Shown piece by piece: positions 11,027-22,400 of a stretch of 64,000 nucleotides of DNA. Under the pieces are notes generated by a model. It did not search any database, had not been told where the DNA came from, and saw nothing but the letters and a program-made list of their open reading frames with translations. A program made the position numbers and the translations under genes. The stretch's first letter is position 1. Each line of letters begins with the position of its first letter. The stretch is from Laburnicola sp. R22_1. Taxonomy: Eukaryota; Ascomycota; Dothideomycetes; Pleosporales; Didymosphaeriaceae. The DNA lies in assembly GCA_014281115.1 (NCBI GenBank), contig JACONQ010000009.1, positions 868,001 to 932,000 of the forward strand, given 5' to 3'.

Positions 11027-13334
11027 GCCGCCCCACTCCATCTTATATCTTTCCTATCACATCGCACTCTCCTTCAGACGAGCCGAGACTAGGGCTCGCT
11101 GCGGCTTGGTCTCGGAATCGGCGCCGGTGGACTCGAGAAGCATAGGGACGTCGTGGGCTTGATCAGGTCTTTTGTTCGGTCAGCGGAGAGAGCAACAGCG
11201 GGCGTTAGAGCTTGGCGGCGTCGTAATAGTATGCCTCTACGTTACAAAGTGGGTGTCGAAGCCGGTTTCGACACTGGAAGCGCGTTGGCTGACTAAATAA
11301 GCACCGGGTCATGTCGGATTTAACAATAATCCGAACGCTTGTGCAATTCGCAGTCACATATCTTACAGGAACACCAAAATCGTGATTCGACCCATACTGT
11401 CCTATGGGGGTTCCTCTCCGTATCATTTTGTTCCCCGGAACAAGCTGATTACGAGAATCACGTTCTCTTCCAGTGCATCGACGTGCGCGCAGTGCTAGAG
11501 GGGGTTAAGCGTCCTCAACACCCTCGACGCAGCCAGAAAGAAAATTTTCAACGCCAAGCCAAATACCAACAAAACAAAAACAGAGGAACGCGGTAAAAAC
11601 CATCCAACCCTCTACCTAAGGGAATCGCCTCACATAGCATTCCTAGTTTAGTAGAGGGATAGGACACCTCTGTGCTTATGCCGCTCTAAGAGTGCGACGT
11701 CACCGAGGGTAGGAAGAATCCCGAATTCTAGGCAAACCTTCCAAGGAAACTTGTTAACTACCAGTGCGTTGTGGGCAGACTAGGTAGAAGGTAACTAAGA
11801 GGAGGGTCTCAAACAGCGTGGTGCACGCAGCCTCCACAGAAGGCAGGGTGGAAAGCCGGATAAGGCGGTGACTAAGAGGAGGGTCTCAAACAGCGTGGTG
11901 CTCGCAGCCTCCTACGATCCGACCGACCCCCTGCCTGCGCTAGCGAGCCTGGGAACACTGGATACACAGGGACACTGAGGAAGGACTTGACAAGGGGGAG
12001 GAACGCAAGCTTGGTTAGTGGAGGCGTAAGGCTCGCAGCTGCGCGGCGTCGAGTTGCCTTAGGACTTCCCTCTGCAAGACACGGACGGCCCATTATCACC
12101 GAGAGGGTTATGGGTAACGCGAAGCAGCCCGCTGGGACCGAAAGGGGCTGTGGGGCGTGGCATATAATGGCAGCGATGGACGGCTCCAAGGAACTCGCCT
12201 TAGGCTATCTGCGTACGCCTATGGAGGACCCTTGGTGGACTCGTAGTCCCTTGCGTGGAGTCGCACCCCCTAATGGCGCGGTAGGAGTGCGGTGGGAGTT
12301 CTACGTGGCGGGGACTACATTGGGAGGAGGATCAAACCCTCGCTGACAACACTGTCTATATGGCCCGAAAGGACGGATGCGCGTGTCGGTCTATCGAGAG
12401 TTCTGGGGACAGCACAGAGAGATAGGCTTAAGGAGCAAATCAGGGACAGGGATAGGTGCGCGGAACAACTTGCAAGCTGTAGCAAGATTCTAACACCCGC
12501 CTGTGGTGGAGAGGTCTGTGTGAGCAGGCCATGGCCTCACCTCTGCTATGTAGATACATCTCCTAGAGCACTGTAATGCATATCTGTTTCTGGGCAGCAA
12601 GTTTTGCTTCAATCGCCGGCTCAAGGACACTGGACACTTAGAGGAGGATCTCTAAGACAACTTGCGACAGATCAATTCATGCACGGGAGAAGGATAAGAC
12701 TAATTATGGGTAACAGCGAGAGAAGAGAACACTGTAGGGGCTTGCAGGAGTACAGGAACATATTGAAGGAATCGGGTCATGTGATATATTGTACTAGTGC
12801 CCTTTAGGCTTAGAGCTGGGCGGAATAAAACTCCTCATTATTATCATCATCATATCTTACAGTAAGATACCCACCAGTGCATGAGGTAAGACGTGCGGGG
12901 TCATCGCGCATTAGCCAGGATCGGTGGTTCGCTTCCGCTGGAAGTACTAATCGACGGGGCGGCCCTGCATGAAATCGCGCCCCGCAGCGCGCATAGGGCT
13001 AATAATGACTTCCTGGTATAAGGGGGAGGTTGTGAGGCTAGGATAAGGCTATTCTACAAAAATTCAGAGTGAAAAAGGCTTGAGGTGGGCGCTGTGGGGA
13101 GGAAAGCCTGTTATGCCACGATATAATGCGCTGTACAAGTTAGGCGCGGAGGCGATGATGCGAACGTAATTTTTGGGTAGGAGGGATCATAGATATTCAG
13201 AATTAGCTATAGTAGATTATTTTTGTAGAATTATAGCAATATTCGTTGTGCGTATAGGCTTTTCAGTTGCTGAAAGTCGAAGTACCCCTCGTTTGTCTCG
13301 CCACACAGTGTGTCTCGCTACGCAGTGAGGGACG
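11027..13334 (-). repeat. Right arm of the giant inverted repeat
   Basis: Inverted copy of 6753-9042. It carries about 30 bp (around 11346-11376, beginning TTCGCAGTCACATATCTTAC) that the left arm lacks. Its trinucleotide tract is shorter (ATTATTATCATCATCAT at about 12837-12853). A 119-residue ORF at 11987-12346 corresponds to the ORF on the opposite strand at 7798-8106 in the left arm. I do not recognise its family and would not call it a gene. Confidence 0.85.
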
Positions 13335-13399
13335 TTAGCCTCAGGTCTCTCAAGAGCTTGTTTTTTTGGTGTACAAGGGTTAAGGCTCCGTCAATTACC

Positions 13400-15108
13400 C
13401 TTTTTAGACAATTGTATATCACCTTTGAGTTGCTTTTCGAGCTGCTTTTGGAGTAGCTTTTCAGCTCGCTCAGCAGCCTTGGCCTCTTTTGCTTACGCCT
13501 TCAGTTCTCGCGCCGCCAAACGTACGTGAGCTCTCTCCTCTTTAAGAGCTTGTTTCTCCTGCTTTTTAAGAAGCCTTTGGTGTTAAGCCTCTAAGAGTTG
13601 TTGTTGTTGAAGCTTTTTATCAGTCTCAATTTGCTCCTGCCTCTCGCAGGCCCTCTAAACTTTGCTAGGTGAGTAAAATACAGCGCCGCCATGCCAATTA
13701 TTAGGTTTATTAAGTAGGAGAGGCTTGCCACGTTAACGGCGCCTCTTCTCATTAATAAAAGCTTGCTCAAGCCTATCATATTAGTGTTAAAGGATCCTAT
13801 ATTTAATCTCAAGCTTGTAATAACTTTGCGACAGCTGTTTACGCTCCTCAGCGTGGTCCTCCGCAACAATGTCCTTCAGTATTTGCCATACTTTACGCCA
13901 ATCAGAATCAGAGAGGTTTAACGAGCTACTCCGACTTAAGGGAGGGCTCTCGTGCTCTGCAATAAACTTCTTAAGTATAGTGTTTGGGTTATAAGGTGAC
14001 AACCCAGTACACTCAAAAGCTTTGAGTATTATTGTTTCTTAAAAGGCCCTTTGCCAGGAGGCGTTAAAGAGTCGATAAAAGTCGCGTTTGGTAATTGCTG
14101 AGAGGCCCTAGCAGTTGTACATAAACTCTAAGAGCTCTCTTGTATACGCCGTACTCAGAGGCTTGAACATCGCCACATTAAGAGGCTAGAGAGTGTGGGT
14201 AGCGTGTGGCGGGAAGGTTATAAGGAGTATTTTGTTATTGTCGCAGTATGTGATAAATTGCATAGTAATATAAGACCCATGCCCATTAAGTATGAGTAGT
14301 CGGTACTCCCTACAAGCTTTCTCCTTGGTCTCGCGATCAAATACTTGTTTGAGCCACGCCAAACCAATCTTATTGTTAGTCCACCCACTTAATAAGCTCG
14401 CAAAAAGGCCTTGTAGTGTTGCAGATCAAAATCTTAAAGCCATAAGTCTTGTATATTGCCCATAGTAGCTTGATAAATCAAGGCTGGCGTCAGCGAGGTG
14501 CCGTCGGCGCAAATACAGGCAATTGTTGTTACCCACTCTTTATTACTGTCCTGGAGCATTTGCTTGTAAGGGCCCTGCTCATACAGCTGCCGCGAGAACA
14601 CTCTTTTCATCTTGGTGAGCACTCTAATAAGGAACCCTTTTTCATCCATATTGTACATATGGCGACTGTCGATATCGTACTAGGTTATTTTGTCGCCTAA
14701 AAGCTTAAAGTATAAGGCGTATTTGGTAGCAGAATCAGCGCGGTGGCGACAGGCGTCGATACCAGTAGTCCATCGCGATATAAGCTCAATATTGTTGCGG
14801 GCAATAAAGCGCTCAACCCAGTTTTTGCCTAGCTCTTTTCTAGCTATTTCTGTTGCAAAATTTCGGATCATTTGCTTTGTAGGAGGCAGGCCTCTCTTGT
14901 TAAGCTTATATATGTAGTTTACAAGCTCTTTTTCTTGTGTGGTGTTAAGAAATTTCTACTCATTTGCCCTCTCTATGTGGCTTTTATTGATCCCGCGCGC
15001 GCGCCGCGATAAAGTTAATCGCTCAACGCCAAATAATTTGGCAATTTTGGTGTAATTAGGCTTTTCGCCTGCTGGCAAGCTTTCGATTGCTGTCAGCGCG
15101 GCCTCCAT
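13400..15108 (-). pseudogene. Fot1-like transposase relic (second element)
   Basis: The start is ATG at 15108 (MEAALTAIESLPAGEKPNYT...), aligning with the N-terminus of the near-intact relative at 35-37 kb. Conserved blocks include KNWVERFIARNNIELISRW, HMYNMDEKGFLI with the first Asp, and CICADGTSLTPALIYQA. A 1-nt frameshift occurs near 14400, just before the GWTNNKIGLAWLKQVFDRE block, and several in-frame stops follow. The C-terminal part (SPYNPNTILKKF, then DSDWRKV) is in the shifted frame and ends in a Lys/Glu-rich coiled-coil-like region reaching toward 13400. The protein is not functional. Confidence 0.82.
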
Positions 15109-15445
15109 AGCGTCAATATTGGTGGAGTTATGAGCGTTGATAAACTACGTGGATTTTTTCAAAACCGTGCATTTGGTGGGGTCGTGCATTTGGTGATTAG
15201 TCATGGTATAGAAGCGAGCGGGTGTTGCTGCAAAAGTTGGCTTATTTGGAGTTGTTGATTGGCCACAACTTACTGCCGGCATCACGCCCAGGCCCCCTAG
15301 CCATCTTATCGCGCACTTGACGCGCTGTTTTATTACTATCGCCTATCCATTAGCGTACTTTTGTTAGTGTTTTAGCTATTACAGTTAACTTATTGCGTAC
15401 TTTTCGCTGCCTTTGCTTACCTTATGGGCTTGCTAATAGCCTAAG

Positions 15446-18115
15446 ATGCCCCCCAAACGCGCCATCGATAGCAACGCACGCGCCGGAGTACGCGCCAACG
15501 GCGCCGTAGAGGTGACCGATGAAGGTGGAGGTTGCGGCAAGCGTTAGAAAGTACGCACCCAGCGGGCTATTAAAGGCGACTTGCTGCCAGCTGGCACTGC
15601 CAGTTAGCTAATAGAGCTGCCCAAAACGCAGCTAACTGCGCCGCCGTCGCCTCAATCGTCGCCATCATAGGGAGCCAGCTAGCCAGCTATGCCCACTAAA
15701 GACCCGCTTGTTGGCTAGGTTATAGATGCCTCACAGCGGCTGTAGGAGCTGCAGTTGCTGGAGTCGCAGGCGTTGTTAACGCCATCGTTAGTGTTAAAGG
15801 CAGCCACGGAGGCTTTAACTGTGGAGGATAATAATGTTATTAGTGGCGGCTTTAACGAGCGCTTTGCGGATAATTACAATAGCATTAATTAGGAGAAGCT
15901 GGCTTAGTACTAGGTGCCGCGGCGTACTCTTATTGGCAAGAAGAGCTAGGTCTTTTAGTATAGCTATCGCGTCGCGTTAAAGCAAAGTCCTGCACAAATT
16001 GCGGCTAATAAGCCTGAGCGTACCTTCTTTGTGTGCCGCTTCTGCCACCACAACACGCTAACAAGCAGCATAATCAAGGTGACAGATGCCACAAGCTCTA
16101 TAGCGAAGCACCTAGGTTGTTAAAGGCGCGGCCATCGCCTAACTGCGCGCGGGAAGCAGCTGCCACAGCTGCTAGGTGGTTAGTTAACTATCTTTGACGC
16201 GATGAAGAAGGGCGTACCTGTCACACAAGCTGTGGTTAATAAGCTGAGTAACTTTAATATTTAAGGCTTCTAGCTCGCCGCTGTGCAATAGCTTATTAAG
16301 AATAACTATCTACTGCGCGAATTCGAGACTAAGAGCTTCTGGCGCATGCTATAGTTCGCCAATCCTGTAGCAGTTTAAGCGCTATGGACAAGCCACAACA
16401 GCATATTAAGGTTCATACTCCAGCTCTACAACTACCTTATTCCTATTGTTAAAGCAGAATTAGTGACTGCAAGTAGTAAGGTGCACGTTAGCTTTGACGG
16501 CTAGACTGTAAAAGGTGGCAAGCGCGGCTTCTTTAGTGTTATTACTCACTACGTTAACACCGCAGGCAGGATTCGAGACTTACCTATCGCGCTACCGCAG
16601 CTCGCTAGCGTCTATAGCGGCGAGAGGATAGGCGAATATGTCAACAAAGCGCTGCAGGCGTTCGATATAACAGCGAAGAAGCTAGGTTACTTTGTGTTAG
16701 ATAACGCTGCAAGTAACAATATAGCAGTGGAGTACTTAAGTAAACAGTATAGATTTACTACCGCTTAACGCCGCCTTTGTTGCAGTTGCCACACTATCAA
16801 CCTCGTTAGCCAAACTGTTATGTTTGGCAAGGATAAAGACGCCTACGATAATAACCCAAAGCACAAGAAGAATAAGGAGAAGTTTATAAATAAGTGGCGG
16901 CGGCTAGGGCCTTTAGGAGTGTTTCTAGACATTATCAACTTTATTAGTACGCCAAAACAGTACTCTAGTTTCTCTACTTTCTAGCACCTCGCGTTAGCTG
17001 AAGACCCTATAAACAAGGCCTTATTATTGGCTGTTGTCAAGGCGTGCGTTACACGCTAGAACAGCTATTGTGCTGCCTTTAAGCGTGGGCTTATCCTCTA
17101 ACATCCTATCACCAACTACGCCAAACACCACATCTTACGAATTAAAGCGCTTGATCAAAAAACTAACAAGCCGCCAGCTGCTCTAGCGTAGATGCGATCA
17201 ACTGGTCTACAAGCAGCAGACTGGGCAGTTATCACTAAGTATGTGGATGTGTTGAAGCCGCTCAAAGCAGCCACAGAGCGGCTGGAAGGTCGCGGCAAGA
17301 GCAAGCAGCCAGGCGATCGCAAGCTTAATAGGCGCTTTAGCGCCATTTATAAGGTTATCCCTACCTTTAAGCAGCTTATAAGCGCTTATGAAGAGCGCTT
17401 AATTACCTATCGCGATGTTAACTTTGAGTAAGAAGACGCTCCAGAAGACCATTTGGCCATCAACCTGCGCGGCGCTGTCGCCAAACTAAAGCTCTATTAT
17501 AGCAAACTAAGCGATAGTACTGCCTATTACGCTGCAATTGTACTCCACCTGCGCTATCGTAACTACTATAAAGTCGCTTGGGCGGGTGACCCAGCTTAAT
17601 TGGCGGCTGCCGACGCTGCCTTTCAGCAACTTTGGCGCCTCTATAGCAGTACTGTTGCTCCCCAGCCGCCTCCACGCCCACTGGTTAAGCGGTCCAACAC
17701 CATTGACAACGCCGTTAACGCGATTATTGAGGCGGAGAGCGACTCTGATAAAGAAACTGGCGATGAGTACGAGCGCTGGCGGGCTTATGAGCCGCGTTGG
17801 AGCCGCGCCGACTTCGATTGAGAAGGTAACCCAGTCCGCTATTGGCTTGGGTTACGCAATAAGTACCCAGCGTTGGCGCAGTTTGCGCTTGATATAATGA
17901 GTATTCCAGCCTCTAGCGCGGAGTGTGAGCGCTTGTTCAGCGAACTTGGAGACTTATTAGAGCCAAAGCGGCGCAAAATAAGCTCACAGTTACTAGCTGC
18001 TCTGCAGTGTGTGCGGAGCTGGCTAAAGGCTGGTTTTATGAGCAGCGACAATGAGGTTGATGAGAGCAATATCACTGACGCAGCAATTGAGACTCTGTAT
18101 AGTGTATCTAAATAG
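15446..18115 (+). pseudogene. hAT transposase, single frame with nonsense codons only
   Basis: From ATG 15446 to the stop at 18113, 889 codons stay in one frame. The only damage seen is nonsense: at least six TAG codons occur in the first ~101 codons alone, at positions where CAG is a likely ancestor. A BED-type zinc finger (CRFC ... KHLGC) lies at residues ~197-225. The central catalytic region follows, and the hallmark C-terminal dimerisation domain (ALDIMSIPASSAECERLFSELG) is at residues ~815-840. This matches hAT transposases, which excise and insert DNA with 8-bp duplications. The stops make it inactive in this copy. Confidence 0.87.
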
Positions 18116-18359
18116 GACGATTAGCTGCCAAACTGCAGTACAACACTATAATTTTAGATTAATATTTACAAATCCGACTTCCAAATCAAGTACAAACTGC
18201 TGCCAAGACCTCCCAATCAAGTCCTCTAGCGCTGTTGAGGCACATCAAATCAAGTCAACGGGTGGATTTGGACTGGATTTGTTTGTTGACAATTGTGGCT
18301 ACGCCCACTGCACATCCTGTACGCCACCCTATTCCTTCAAGCCCCTATCCCTTTAAACT

Positions 18360-18640
18360 CCCATCCCTTCAACCCCCCACCCCAAGCCCATCAATCCCCT
18401 CCTATTTACTACCTCTAACCCCACCCAACACCACCCCTAAACCTAAGCATATCAACCTCCCACCCCAAGCTTATTAATCCCCCACCATCCACCTCCTATA
18501 ACCCCACCCAACACTACCCCCAAATCCAAGCCCACTAACCCCCCATCTCTTAAAACCCCGCATCCCAGGCCCATCAATACCCCATCGCAAACCTAAATCC
18601 ACCACTATCCAAACCCCCAAAACCCCAAACTCACCCCCCA
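18360..18640 (+). repeat. C-rich degenerate tandem repeat in the zinc-ribbon gene intron
   Basis: Degenerate repeat with a period of roughly 80 bp, rich in CCCACCCCAAGC and CCCATCAATCCCC motifs, with 2-3 copies. It lies wholly in the presumed 331-bp intron 18319-18649, which is much longer than the ~50-bp introns elsewhere in the window. Confidence 0.6.
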
Positions 18641-18795
18641 CCAACGCAGGCAACACCATCTTCCAGCCCGGCAAAGAAGGCACCCACTACCGCGGCAGCG
18701 GCAGCGGCTCCGGCGATAAAGAAGACGAGGAGAAAAAGAACGAGGAGGGTGGGGGTGGGGGTGTGAGCGGTGAGGGGGAGACGAAGGGGCTGTGA

Positions 18796-19445
18796 GGCAT
18801 GCATGTGCATGTGTGGAGGAAGTTGTGAGGGTAGGGTAGGTACTTCGAGCTAGGATGTTACACGGGCGGTATGAGATATACGTGATATTGTAGGGACCTC
18901 GGGAGGGAGACGTGGGCGTAATCAAATACATAGCTTCCTACTCAAACTCTTTTTTACCTGCACACACGCACGCTACGCTACACCAACCTTGTCCCAACCA
19001 ATCTATACACAGAGCAAGCAAGCTAAACCAGGGGAAAAAAGCTAGTTACAGTTACGCAACATATACTGCAGGCATGCGCAAGACCGAAGCACATACAGAG
19101 CGGAAATCAGCAATATTTTTTCTACCCGTCGTCTCGGAACCTTTCACATGCCTCCACGCAATGTCTATCCACACAAAACAAAGTGCTCGGTCGGATGTGA
19201 TGTGTCATCCATATCCATCTAGTGCCCCCGATGGACACAGTTCCACTCGTACTATAATTATTGTCAGCACAATCCAACATCTCCAAACGACGACGACGAC
19301 GACGGTGATCAAAACCAAGCAGTAGTGAAGCTCACCACCACCATGACCATACCCACCCATACAAAAACAACACCAACACCGTCAACACCTCATAAACATA
19401 AAGATTCCAACCACACTAACAATTCACACATCCCCAAAAGCTCAT
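18796..19445. other. Intergenic between the zinc-ribbon gene and the BEACH gene
   Basis: No supported gene. The two genes converge here, so both 3' UTRs are expected. A short GAC repeat lies at about 19294. Confidence 0.5.
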
Positions 19446-22400
19446 TCACAAACTCTTCCGACGCCTCCGCAAAGACACGCCCAGTCCATCGCCCCCCGCA
19501 GTCGCAGTCGTCTTCGCGCCCCCCTTCCACTCCACCTGCCCTTCAAACCCACTCTTCCGACTAACCCACTCCCCAAGAGAAAGAAAAGAAGAACGTACCA
19601 CTCTGCCCTCTTCGTCGCCGGTATACACATTGTGCGCCATCGGAAGGATACAGGTAATAGGCGCTTGATGGCCTAAGCCATCTTCCCTTGAAACATCGCC
19701 ATGATTGAGCAGCTTGATTAGCTTGATACACCATGCCGAAGTCGCGGAAGGTGGCGCGGGCGTTAGGTGAAAAATCTGGCACAAAAAAAGGTCAGTGTGA
19801 AAATTTGGCGAAGAAGAGATCGGGTACAGACCTTGACCACCCCTCTGCGATGCCCGGTAAATATCAGTTCGCGCTCACACCACTCGTTTCCTACGCCTTC
19901 ATAGACAGCCAGCGCAGTGATGCCGTCGAAATCGTCTTCGCCGTCGCTGATATCCTGATCAAGCAACAACTTGCCGTTGAGCGTGGTGATCATGAGACGC
20001 GGTCCGCAAGCTATCGATATATGCCCGGTGACATTGTTGATCATCGCAGCTTGTACCGCAACTGGATTGCGTTTATGCGCCGGCCCGAGATCAAGCTCGC
20101 GGACAAACTCAAACCTATTGAGGTCCCAAAGGAAGACGCGTCCATCGGACGATGCCGATAGGAAGGCAGACAAAGCCCGAGATGCTGCGAGAGTAACGAC
20201 AGGTCTCTTATGACCGAACAGTGTGGTTGTCCACTGTAATTCAACCATACCTTTATCACTTTTGATGACCTTCCAGATGGCAATCGTACAGTCGGTCCCA
20301 GCAGTGATCAAGGTCCTTCCATCGACAAAGCAGGAGGCGGTGAGTTGGCCAGAGTGTAGATGTTCGAAGATTCCAACTGGCTTCTTTGAGTTGGAATCGT
20401 AGAAGCGGACGCTGCCATCAGTGAAGCCCCATTCCATGTACCGGTCGAAATGGGGTGGAATGTTCTGTCGGAAGGGTGCGGAGCAGAGAAGCTTATCATG
20501 CTTGGAGATGTAAGCGAGCGAGGATACGCGGTCGTTGGACTCAAGAAGGGTTCCGGGTACTCGGTGTAGACTCTCGGCTGCAATGTCCAATTTTCGTAGC
20601 TTGTGATTGGTCACTTCCTTCTGAAAATGCGGGCGCTGGAATATCTGCACCGGGGTCTGCCCGAAGTTGTTGATGATACTGATTTTCGTCGCGCGCTCCG
20701 CCTCATCGGTAATGGAGTCAAGATTAATAGCACCTTGGTACGTGGTCCAGTGGTACACATTAGCTGCTTCCTTTGCTGCTTCGCCGCGCTGCTTATAGCC
20801 GAAGATGAGATCGATCCAATGATGCAAGTTCTTGCTAACGTAAGGACTCTCCAATGCTTCACGCTGCTTCTCAATGAAGAGAGCGGGATCGCCCCGGGCC
20901 CAGGGCGGTAGGGCAACTTCGTCAATACTTTCGCCACTAGCTCGGAGACCAAAGTCATATCCGTTGACATTTGTAAGAAAATCTGGAAGAAAGAAAAACT
21001 CCGGCGTGAGTTCTCTCACATCAGCCATGTTCTTCGACGAGACCGAGTCCCATGCGCCTTGGATAGAGTAGAACATGCGATCGGCATGGTCCCAACTACC
21101 ACCTTGTATGAGCGAGAAGGCAGCGCTGAAAGGCTGAAGACGCATGAGATAGGACGCAACGGTCATGGCAGAGGAATAGTGCGTCCCATAGTGAAAGGCG
21201 TGCTCGTTATCGCCCATCTCCGCAAACGAGTTGAACCTATCGCGAACAGATGCTTCTTGCTGAGCATCCTGAATACCAATGGGCTTTGTCAAGTCGCGGA
21301 AGTTCTTTGGATCGGTCAGGTCGAGCTCGGTATCTGTGTAGTTCGATATAACCCAAGGGAAAACGGGATACTGAGTAAGATCGTTGAACGTTCTACCGGC
21401 GAGCGTATTAACAAACATGAGATAATGGAAATTTGATATCTCGCCCTTCATCCATTTTCGCGTCACTGGGTGAGATGAAACGCTGCTAAACGCAGAGGCA
21501 AAGCGTGAACCGAGGGTTTGTGGTGCCTCTTCAGGGTTGCGCAGTGAATCGAGGCGCCAAGAAATTTCCGAATTGGCGAGTAAGTCAGGCTTGAGGACGT
21601 GCGGTGCTCGGTAGGTAAGGCGGGAATGAATATCGTTACGGATCGTGCTCGACATCGCTGTAAGTAGATAGCTGCGACCATCATCAAAGAAGATTTCGAT
21701 CGCGACGTCTCGGTGCAGGAAGCGGCGTTTTGAGACACTGATGACTTCACTCCACTTCCAGTGCCTGGCCGTCTCGTCATGAGTTCTAGGCGGTGGCCGT
21801 CGGTTGGTTACAGCTTCTTTACCGGCGATGACTTGGACATATGGATCCCTCTCATCGATGGGTGCTTGCCAAACACGAACGATTTCACCGTCAGCCCTCT
21901 GGAAGAAATCATCGAGTAAATACAGGCAATCTTTGCCAACTATGAGAAGCCCTTCGATAGCTTCTAAACCTAAGACGCGCGAAATATTGCAAACGTATTC
22001 CACTTGATCTCCGCGGTTAAGACTTCGCATGACCTTGCGATTCTTGTCTTCGAACCCATCTTCGTCTTCAAGCAGGGCTTGCACCATCTCGAAGTCGTCG
22101 TCGCTGTCAGAGTCCGACTCAGCCTTCGATTCTTCGTGCGAACCCATCGAGGATGAAGGTTTCACGCCTGCGTTGGCCGTCGGTGTAACGCCAAGCGCAT
22201 CTTTAGTCGAAACAGCAGCCACGGCTGTATCCAACTTCAACTTCTCTCTATAACCCGGGTCTGTATCTTTCCGCTTGGGCTGGTAAACTTGTTCCGGGCT
22301 GGGATTGTCGATGATGATTCGTATACGCTTTCGATCGCGACCTTCAGTCTCATCTAACCGCCATTTCGGGGCAGGACTATCCTCAAACAACGCGCATGGG

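Larger units (their letters stand above)
6753..13334. mobile_element. Foldback-like element with 2.3-kb terminal inverted repeats and a collagen-like passenger gene
   Basis: The left arm 6753-9042 and right arm 11027-13334 are inverted copies of each other. The tips read ACGTCCCTCACTGCGTAGCG and are flanked by TA on both sides (6751-6752 and 13335-13336), so the unit behaves like a Tc1/mariner-type insertion. The 1984-bp unique centre contains an intact collagen-like gene. No transposase was recognised. The unit therefore looks non-autonomous, mobilised as a whole or assembled by palindromic duplication before insertion. Compared along their outer 150 bp, the arms differ only by transitions. 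Confidence 0.75.
6492..15206 (-). mobile_element. pogo/Fot1-like element (second copy), itself invaded
   Basis: The terminal repeats start CCAT and hold two direct copies of CACCAAATGCACG-type motifs at each end (left 6492-6535, right about 15160-15206). TA lies at 6490-6491 and 15207-15208. The left TA is shared with the neighbouring element, which means one of the two inserted into the other's target duplication. Its transposase relic lies near the right end, and a 6.6-kb giant-inverted-repeat element (6753-13334) interrupts it. Without that insertion the element is about 2.1 kb, close to the size of the intact relative at 35132-37230. Confidence 0.82.
4476..18298 (+). mobile_element. hAT-family element, outermost of a nested stack
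   Basis: The ends are ACAATTGTCAACAA at 4476 and TTGTTGACAATTGT ending near 18296. They are flanked by CTACGCCC(A) at 4468-4476 and 18299-18307, an 8-9 bp duplication of the size hAT elements make. The boundary is ambiguous by 1-2 bases because GG follows the right repeat. Both subterminal regions carry several AAATCAAG-type motifs, as expected for transposase binding. The transposase relic (15446-18115) lies at the right. The remainder consists of later insertions at 4639-6489 and 6492-15206. Without them the hAT element would be about 3.3 kb. Confidence 0.82.
4415..18795 (+). pseudogene. Small zinc-ribbon gene split by a transposon nest
   Basis: Exon 1 starts at 4415 and reads MLKCPCCGASADRTKDGTY then AH, ending at the transposon boundary (4477). 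The same frame resumes beyond the insertion at 18308 with CTSC. A GT donor at 18319 and an AG acceptor before 18650 then join it to NTIFQPGKEGTHYRG, followed by an acidic Gly/Lys/Glu tail that stops at 18795. The two halves together give a CxxC...CxxC zinc ribbon, which supports one ancestral gene of roughly 75 residues. The inserted ~13.8 kb carries a 9-bp host repeat (CTACGCCCA) at each side, so the gene was broken by hAT insertion between the two Cys pairs. The function of the intact family is not known to me. In this strain the gene is presumably null unless the element excises. Confidence 0.75.

Noticed and set aside
11987..12346. A gene in the giant-repeat arm encoding 119 residues.
   Set aside because: It occurs in both arms but is shorter in the left arm, has no recognised family and no clear coding character. 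Left as part of the repeat.
15446..18115. TAG reassigned to glutamine, because frames stay open apart from TAG.
   Set aside because: Host genes in the window end with TAG (MFS, subtilisin, Zn2Cys6) and TAA also interrupts the decayed frames. RIP-type C-to-T change is sufficient.
18912..19325. A 137-codon ORF between the zinc-ribbon and BEACH genes.
   Set aside because: Low-complexity, His/Thr-rich translation with no domain, lying where two 3' UTRs converge.
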